This document shows, piece after piece, positions 59,264 through 64,000 of a stretch of DNA of 64,000 bases; position 1 is the first letter of the stretch; every line of letters starts with the position of its first letter. Origin of the DNA: JAIBJN01 sp035461525 (GTDB lineage Bacteria > Actinomycetota > Thermoleophilia > Gaiellales > Gaiellaceae). The notes beneath the pieces are model-generated. The model worked only from the letters and a program-made list of their open reading frames with translations, did not search any database and was not told the origin of the DNA. Both the position numbers and the translations under genes were made by a program. Location: the NCBI GenBank assembly GCA_035461525.1, contig DATHVD010000027.1:1-64000 (forward strand). The letters are read 5' to 3'.

Positions 59264-60384
59264 GCCTCGCAGAGCGCGGCGCCTTCGGCGGCTACGGAGG
59301 CAGGTACGTCCCCGAGACGTTGATGCCGGCGCTCGAGGAGCTCGAGCGGGGCTGGGCCGAGATCCGCGACGACCCTTCCTTCCTGGCGGAGCTCGCGGGC
59401 CTGCAGGAGACGTACGTCGGCCGGCCGACGCCCCTCTACCTCGCCGAGCGGCGCGGCGGCGACCGCCGCATCTGGCTGAAGCGCGAAGACCTCTGCCACA
59501 CCGGCGCCCACAAGATCAACAACGCCCTCGGCCAGGCGCTCGTCGCCGTCCGTCTCGGCAAGCGCCGCATCGTCGCCGAGACGGGCGCCGGGCAGCACGG
59601 GGTCGCCGCCGCCACCGTCTGCGCGCGCTTCGGGCTCGAATGCGTCGTCTACATGGGCGCCGAGGACATGGAGCGCCAGAAGCCGAACGTCGAGCGCATG
59701 GGCCTCCTCGGCGCCGAGGTCCGAGCCGTCGAATTCGGGACGCGCACGCTGAAGGAGGCGACGAGCGAGGCGATCCGCGACTGGATCACGAACGTCGTGA
59801 CGACGCACTATCTGATCGGCTCCTGCGTCGGCCCGCACCCGTACCCCGCGCTCGTGCGCGACCTCCAGTCCGTGATCGGCCGCGAGGCCCGCGCGCAGGT
59901 CCTCGCCGCCGAGGGCCGCCTTCCCGACGCGGTCGTCGCCTGCGTCGGCGGCGGCTCGAACGCGATCGGGATCTTCGCGGGCTTCCTCGAAGACGAGGAC
60001 GTGCGCCTCGTCGGGATCGAGGCCGCGGGCGCCGCCAGCCTCGGCACGGGCCGGCCGGGCGTTCTCCACGGCGCGCGCTCGTCGATCCTCGCGGACGACG
60101 ACGGCCAGATCGCCGACGCGCATTCGATCTCCGCCGGCCTCGACTACCCCGGCGTCGGCCCCGAGCACGCCCACCTGCGCGACTCGGGCCGCGCCGAGTA
60201 CCTGCCGGCGACCGACGAGGAGGCCCTCGCCGCGTTTCACCTGCTCGCCGAGCGGGAGGGCATCATCCCGGCCCTCGAGCCGGCGCACGCCCTCGCCCGA
60301 GCGGTCGAGCTCGACGCGGAGCTCATCGTCGTCTGCCTCTCCGGGCGCGGGGACAAGGACCTCGCCGTCGTCCTCTCGCGATGA
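59260..60384 (+). CDS. trpB: Tryptophan synthase beta chain
   Basis: The 374-residue protein has GGRYVPETLMPALEELE, the PLP lysine in GAHKINNALGQAL, ETGAGQHGVAAAT, EFGTRTLKEATSEAIRDW, VGGGSNAIGIFAGF and CLSGRGDKDL. It joins indole and serine into Trp. It begins with GTG in GTGA overlap with trpCF. Length is slightly below most TrpB1 proteins. Confidence 0.95.
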   Translation: MSLAERGAFGGYGGRYVPETLMPALEELERGWAEIRDDPSFLAELAGLQETYVGRPTPLYLAERRGGDRRIWLKREDLCHTGAHKINNALGQALVAVRLGKRRIVAETGAGQHGVAAATVCARFGLECVVYMGAEDMERQKPNVERMGLLGAEVRAVEFGTRTLKEATSEAIRDWITNVVTTHYLIGSCVGPHPYPALVRDLQSVIGREARAQVLAAEGRLPDAVVACVGGGSNAIGIFAGFLEDEDVRLVGIEAAGAASLGTGRPGVLHGARSSILADDDGQIADAHSISAGLDYPGVGPEHAHLRDSGRAEYLPATDEEALAAFHLLAEREGIIPALEPAHALARAVELDAELIVVCLSGRGDKDLAVVLSR

Positions 60385-61109
60385 GCGCGAAGCGCCTCTC
60401 GATCTACCTGATGGCGTTCCCCGAGACGCCGGAGCTCGCGGAGGCCGCCGTGGCCGGCGGCGCCGACCTCCTCGAGATCGGCTTCCCCTTCTCCGACCCG
60501 CTCGCAGACGGGCCCGTGATCAGGCTCGCGGGCGAGCGCGCGCTCGGCCGTGGGATGCGCACGCGCGAGTGCCTCGAGTGCCTGACCGAGACCCGCCGCC
60601 GGGTCGGCCCGGACGTGCCGCTCGTGCCCATGACCTACGCCTCGATCCTGGAGGCGTACGGCTACGAGCGCTTCTGGGAGGACGCGGCCGCCGCGGGAGC
60701 GACGAGCCTGATCGTCGCCGACCTTCCCCTCGAGGCCGCTCCGGCGATCCCGCGCGTGCTGCTCGTCGCGCCGACCTCGCCGGACGAGCGCATCCGCCGA
60801 GCCGCCGAGCGCACCGACGGCTGGCTCTACCTCGTGGCGTTGACGGGGACGACCGGAGCGCGCGAGGGCGTCTCCGACCAGCTCGCGGGACTCGTCGAGC
60901 GCGCGCGGGCGGTCACGGACGTCCCGCTCCTCGCCGGCTTCGGGATCTCGACGCCGGAGCAGGCGGCCGCCGCCGCGGCCCTCGCCGACGGCGTCGTCGT
61001 GGGGAGCCGCGCCGTCCAGGTCGCGGACGAGGGCGGCGGCGGCGCCCTCGGGGAGTACGTCGCCTCGCTCCGGGCCGCGCTCGACGCGCCGGTCGCGGCC
61101 CGGGGCTAG
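60381..61109 (+). CDS. trpA: Tryptophan synthase alpha chain
   Basis: The 242-residue protein has LLEIGFPFSDPLADGPVI with both catalytic acids (Glu and Asp), VPMTYASILEAYGYERF, SLIVADLPLE, YLVALTGTTGAREG and LLAGFGISTPEQAAAA. It splits indole glycerol phosphate to indole inside the TrpAB complex. It is about 25 residues shorter than E. coli TrpA. Its TAG is shared as palindrome CTAG with the hisA stop on the other strand. Confidence 0.94.
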   Translation: MSAKRLSIYLMAFPETPELAEAAVAGGADLLEIGFPFSDPLADGPVIRLAGERALGRGMRTRECLECLTETRRRVGPDVPLVPMTYASILEAYGYERFWEDAAAAGATSLIVADLPLEAAPAIPRVLLVAPTSPDERIRRAAERTDGWLYLVALTGTTGAREGVSDQLAGLVERARAVTDVPLLAGFGISTPEQAAAAAALADGVVVGSRAVQVADEGGGGALGEYVASLRAALDAPVAARG

Positions 61110-61813
61110 AGCCGGATCGCGCCCTCGAGGAGGGCCCGCCCGACGACCGCTCCCTCCAGGCCCGACGCGGCCAGGGCGTCGAGATCGGCCTCGGAGCGGA
61201 TCCCGCCCGCGGCGAGGATGGGGAGCCCCGAGCTGTCGCGCACCCGCTCGAGCAGCCCGAGGTCCGGCCCGCCCATCGTCCCGTCGCGGTCGATCGCCGT
61301 GCAGAGGAGCCGGGCGACGCCCGCCGCCGCGCAGCGCGCGGCGAAGTCCTCGGGCCCGACGTCCGCCTCCTCCGTCCAGCCGGCGACGGCGACCTTTCCT
61401 CCCCGCGCGTCGACGGCCACGACGAGGCGCTCGCCGAGCGCCTCGACGAGCTCGGCGAGCGCCCCGGGCGAGGACAGCGTCGCGGTGCCGGCGACGACCC
61501 GCGCCGCCCCCGCGTCGAGCAGCGCCTCGGCGTCGGCGAGCGAGCGGATCCCGCCGGAGGCCTGGACGGGCACGGGCGCGGCTATCTCCGCGAGGCGGCG
61601 AATCAGTTCGGGGCGCACGCGCCCCGACCGCGCGCCGTCCAGGTCGACGACGTGCACGAGTGGCGGGCGGGCGGCGGCCCAGCGGGCGACGAGCTCGCCC
61701 GGGTCGCCGGCATGCGCGACTACGCTGGCGAACTCTCCCTGCCGCAGGCGCACGGCCTCCTCGCCGACGAGGTCCACCGCGGGCACGACCTGGAAGCGCT
61801 CGCGTACTGCCAT
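61106..61813 (-). CDS. hisA: Phosphoribosylformimino-AICAR-phosphate isomerase
   Basis: The 235-residue barrel has VVPAVDLVGEEAVRLRQG (first catalytic Asp), VHVVDLDGARSG, ASGGIRSLADAE, VAVDARGGKVAVAGW, CTAIDRDGTMGGPDL (second Asp) and AAGGIRSEADLDAL. In many Actinobacteria this gene is the dual HisA/TrpF enzyme PriA. Here a separate TrpF domain exists, so a plain HisA role is adequate. It faces trpA tail to tail and diverges from the TrpR-like gene by 14 bases. Confidence 0.9.
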   Translation of the reverse strand: MAVRERFQVVPAVDLVGEEAVRLRQGEFASVVAHAGDPGELVARWAAARPPLVHVVDLDGARSGRVRPELIRRLAEIAAPVPVQASGGIRSLADAEALLDAGAARVVAGTATLSSPGALAELVEALGERLVVAVDARGGKVAVAGWTEEADVGPEDFAARCAAAGVARLLCTAIDRDGTMGGPDLGLLERVRDSSGLPILAAGGIRSEADLDALAASGLEGAVVGRALLEGAIRL

Positions 61814-61827
61814 GTTAACGTGATACT

Positions 61828-62151
61828 ATGCTGCTCCCGATGGCCGAGCAATCACACCCATGGCGAACGCCCGCGATGGACGACCTCTTCGAGGCGATCC
61901 TGAGCCTCGAGTCGCGCCCGGAGGTGGAGAGCTTCCTCCGCGACCTCTGCACGCTGAGCGAGCTGCAGGCGATGTCGCATCGCTGGGAGGTGGCGAAGCT
62001 CGTCGACCAGGGGCTCCCCTACCAGGAGATCGCGCGGCGAACGGGGGCGTCGACGACGACGGTGACTCGCGTGGCGCACTGGCTCCGCTACGGGGAGGGC
62101 GGCTACCGGCGGGCGCTGGACCGGCGGCCGAGCCCCTCACCGGCCGCCTGA
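61828..62151 (+). CDS. TrpR/YerC-YecD family protein
   Basis: The 107-residue protein has LFEAILSLESRPEVESFLRDLCTLSEL then MSHRWEVAKLVDQGLPYQEIARRTGASTTTVTRVAHWL, a helix-turn-helix of the TrpR-related YerC/YecD family. The family is common before hisG in other bacteria, but its effector is not established. It ends in a CTGA overlap with hisG, so it is co-transcribed with histidine genes rather than with trp. Confidence 0.85.
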   Translation: MLLPMAEQSHPWRTPAMDDLFEAILSLESRPEVESFLRDLCTLSELQAMSHRWEVAKLVDQGLPYQEIARRTGASTTTVTRVAHWLRYGEGGYRRALDRRPSPSPAA

Positions 62152-62987
62152 AGATCGCCGTTCCCGCCAAGGGGCGCCTGCGCGAGCCGGCGGTGGCGCT
62201 GCTGGAGGACGCAGGTCTCGGCCCGGAGGCGCCCGGGGAGCGCGCGCTCGCCTTCCCCTGCCGGAACGCGCCGGTGGAGGTGCTGCTCGTGCGCGCGGCC
62301 GACATCCCTGAGTACGTGCAGGACGGCGTCGTCGACTGCGGCATCACCGGGGCCGACCTCGTCGCCGAGCGCGGCGCGCGCGTGACCGAGCTGCTGCGGC
62401 TCGGGTTCGGCGGCTGCACGCTCGAGGCGGCCGTGCCCGAGGAGTCGCCCGTGGAGGATCTCGGCGCGCTCGCAGAGCTGCGGGTGGCGACCGTGTACCC
62501 GCACCTGGCCCGGCGCCTCCTCTCCGAGCGCGGCATCGAGGTCGAGCTCGTGGACGTCACCGGCTCCGTCGAGGTCGCGCCGCGGCTCGGCCTGGCCGAC
62601 GCGATCGTCGACCTCGTCTCGAGCGGAAACACGCTGCGGACGAACGGCCTCCGCTCCCTCGGGAGCCTCTTCCACTCCGAGGCCGTGCTCGTCGCCGCCG
62701 AGGAGCCCGACGACGCCTCTCTCCGCCTCGCGCCGATCCTGCGCAGCGTCGTCGCCGCCCGCGAGGCACGCTACCTGATGCTGAACGCGCCCGAGAGCGC
62801 TCTCGCCGAGATCTGCGCCCTCGTCCCCGGCTCGGGCGCGCCGAGCGTGATCCCCCTCGCCGATCCCGGCATGGTCGCCGTGCACGCGCTCGTCCCGGCC
62901 GCGGACGTCTGGCTCCTCCTCCCCCGACTCGAAGCCGCCGGCGCGAGCTCCATCCTCCTCGTCCCCGTCGAGCGGATGCTCCCGTGA
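62148..62987 (+). CDS. hisG: ATP phosphoribosyltransferase (long form)
   Basis: The 279-residue protein begins LKIAVPAKGRLREPAV. It has YVQDGVVDCGITGADLVAE and LGLADAIVDLVSSGNTLRTN, both HisG signatures. A C-terminal regulatory domain (from about residue 200) ends with SILLVPVERML, as in His-feedback-sensitive long forms. No ATG/GTG/TTG fits; CTG 62148 lies in CTGA overlap with the previous stop and is the best start. First step of histidine synthesis. Confidence 0.9.
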   Translation: MKIAVPAKGRLREPAVALLEDAGLGPEAPGERALAFPCRNAPVEVLLVRAADIPEYVQDGVVDCGITGADLVAERGARVTELLRLGFGGCTLEAAVPEESPVEDLGALAELRVATVYPHLARRLLSERGIEVELVDVTGSVEVAPRLGLADAIVDLVSSGNTLRTNGLRSLGSLFHSEAVLVAAEEPDDASLRLAPILRSVVAAREARYLMLNAPESALAEICALVPGSGAPSVIPLADPGMVAVHALVPAADVWLLLPRLEAAGASSILLVPVERMLP

Positions 62988-64000
62988 CCGACGTCGCCGG
63001 GATCGTCGCCGACGTGCGCGAGCGTGGAGACGCCGCGCTCGCGGATTGGTCGCTCCGCTTCGACGGTGTCGAGCCCGCGCAGGCGGAGCCTGCCGGCGAG
63101 GTGCCGGAGGAGGCGCTGCGCGCCCTCGCCGACGCCGTGCGCCGCTGGCACGAGCGCCAGCATCCGGCCGACGTCTCCGCCGAGATCGCGCCCGGCGTCG
63201 TCCTCGAGCGCCGCTGGAGACCGCTGCGCTCGGTGGGGATCTACGTGCCGCGCCGGCTCGTGTCGACGCTCGTGATGTGCGCCGTCCCCGCCCAGGTGGC
63301 CGGCGTCGAGCGGATCGCGGTCGTCACGCCGCCGGCCGGCGCGGGGCTCGTCGCCCGGGCCGCCGAGCTCCTCGGGCTCGGCGACGTGCTCGCCGTGGGC
63401 GGCCCGCAGGCGATCGCCGCGCTCGCCTACGGCACCGAGACGATTCCGGCGGTGGACAAGATCGTCGGCCCGGGGAACGCGTTCGTGAACGAGGCGAAGC
63501 TGATCGTCTCCCGCGACGTCGCCGTCGACCTGCCCGCCGGCCCGTCCGAGGTCGTGGTGCTGGCCTCGGCGGGCGCCGACCTCGCCGTCGCCGAGCTGGA
63601 GCTGGCCGCCCAGCGCGAGCACGGCCCCGACGCCGTCTGCCGGCTCGTCGAGGCGGACGGCGACCTCGAGGGGGCGCTCGCCCGCGTCGAGGAGCTCGCC
63701 CCCGAGCACCTCGTCCTCCTCGGCGAGGAGGCCGAGCGGCTGGCACCGCGCGTGCGCAACGCCGGCGCGGTCTTCGTCGGGCGCTGGTCGCCGGTCGCGG
63801 CCGGGGACTACGCGACGGGGGGCAACCACGTCCTCCCCACCGGCGGACGCGCCCGCGCCGTCGGCGGTCTCGGCCTCGAGACATTCCTCAAGCCCGTGAC
63901 GGTGCAGCGGCTCACGCCGGAGGGCCTCGCGGGCGTGCGCCCCGTGGTCGAGGCGCTCGCGGCGGTGGAGGGCATGCCCGCGCATGCCGAGGCGGTCCGC
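62984..64000 (+). CDS. hisD: Histidinol dehydrogenase, partial at the right edge
   Basis: It starts at GTG 62984 (GTGA with hisG). 339 residues are visible, with SVGIYVPRRLVSTLVM, VGGPQAIAALAYGTETIP, DKIVGPGNAFVNEAKLIV, LPAGPSEVVVLAS, NHVLPTGGRARAVGGL and FLKPVTVQRLTPEGL. These hold the zinc ligands and NAD site. The frame stays open to base 64000; the C-terminus is beyond the window. It performs the last two steps of histidine synthesis. Confidence 0.94.
   Translation, partial: MTDVAGIVADVRERGDAALADWSLRFDGVEPAQAEPAGEVPEEALRALADAVRRWHERQHPADVSAEIAPGVVLERRWRPLRSVGIYVPRRLVSTLVMCAVPAQVAGVERIAVVTPPAGAGLVARAAELLGLGDVLAVGGPQAIAALAYGTETIPAVDKIVGPGNAFVNEAKLIVSRDVAVDLPAGPSEVVVLASAGADLAVAELELAAQREHGPDAVCRLVEADGDLEGALARVEELAPEHLVLLGEEAERLAPRVRNAGAVFVGRWSPVAAGDYATGGNHVLPTGGRARAVGGLGLETFLKPVTVQRLTPEGLAGVRPVVEALAAVEGMPAHAEAVR

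Noticed and set aside
61106..61813. PriA (dual HisA/TrpF) for the hisA gene
   Set aside because: A complete TrpF domain with catalytic Cys and Asp is fused to TrpC in the same window, so a dual role is not required; sequence alone does not show it.
1..64000. CRISPR arrays, IS elements, prophage or integrative elements
   Set aside because: No regularly spaced repeats, transposase or integrase genes or attachment-like duplications were seen.

Overview
The window is 64 kb of very GC-rich, gene-dense DNA. Gene content and codon use suggest an Actinomycetota chromosome, most likely a Thermoleophilia-type soil or sediment lineage; this is an inference, because no rRNA gene is present. Genes are tightly packed and many neighbours share a 4-base ATGA, GTGA or CTGA start/stop overlap. 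No tRNA, rRNA, IS element, prophage or CRISPR array was seen.

Layout. 1-7 kb is metabolic: a partial etfB, an M23 peptidase, a TPP-riboswitch-controlled thiG-thiS-thiE operon, a homocysteine methyltransferase fused to a SAM methyltransferase, an enoyl-CoA hydratase with the small B12-binding subunit of methylmalonyl-CoA mutase, and a metallo-beta-lactamase-fold hydrolase. 7.1-13.8 kb is a lasso-peptide-like RiPP cluster: precursor, asparagine-synthetase-like cyclase, nucleotidyltransferase, B2 protease, HPr-kinase-like protein, PqqD-like B1 and a two-gene ABC exporter. Its gene set is the paeninodin type, but the core region of the precursor is unusual.

14.2-43.3 kb is a large surface-polysaccharide region: initiating sugar transferase, UDP-GlcNAc 2-epimerase, WecG/TagA transferase, further glycosyltransferases, GNAT/FemAB-like proteins, sulfotransferase, flippase, O-antigen ligase, a zinc-ribbon Wzz-like protein, two alkaline-phosphatase-superfamily proteins, three related secreted beta-helix proteins, and an acyl-ligase/AsnB/ACP/NadE-like cassette. 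43.4-44.2 kb holds a LuxR-type regulator with a defective receiver domain and a hairpin over its start codon.

44.5-54.6 kb carries the large mutase subunit, cobalamin adenosyltransferase, a decayed lipoprotein gene, a frameshifted HD-GYP regulator, 3-hydroxyacyl-CoA dehydrogenase, thiolase and several membrane proteins. Together with the first 7 kb this indicates acyl-CoA, propionate and B12-dependent metabolism. 54.9-61.1 kb is a complete trp operon (E, G, D, CF fusion, B, A) preceded by what looks like a classical attenuator whose leader peptide contains Trp-Ala-Trp. hisA converges on trpA, and a TrpR-like gene heads hisG-hisD, which runs off the end.

At least four genes are interrupted by short indels, three of them in or beside homopolymer runs. 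These are either real pseudogenes or uncorrected sequencing errors, and the distinction affects how the window should be read.
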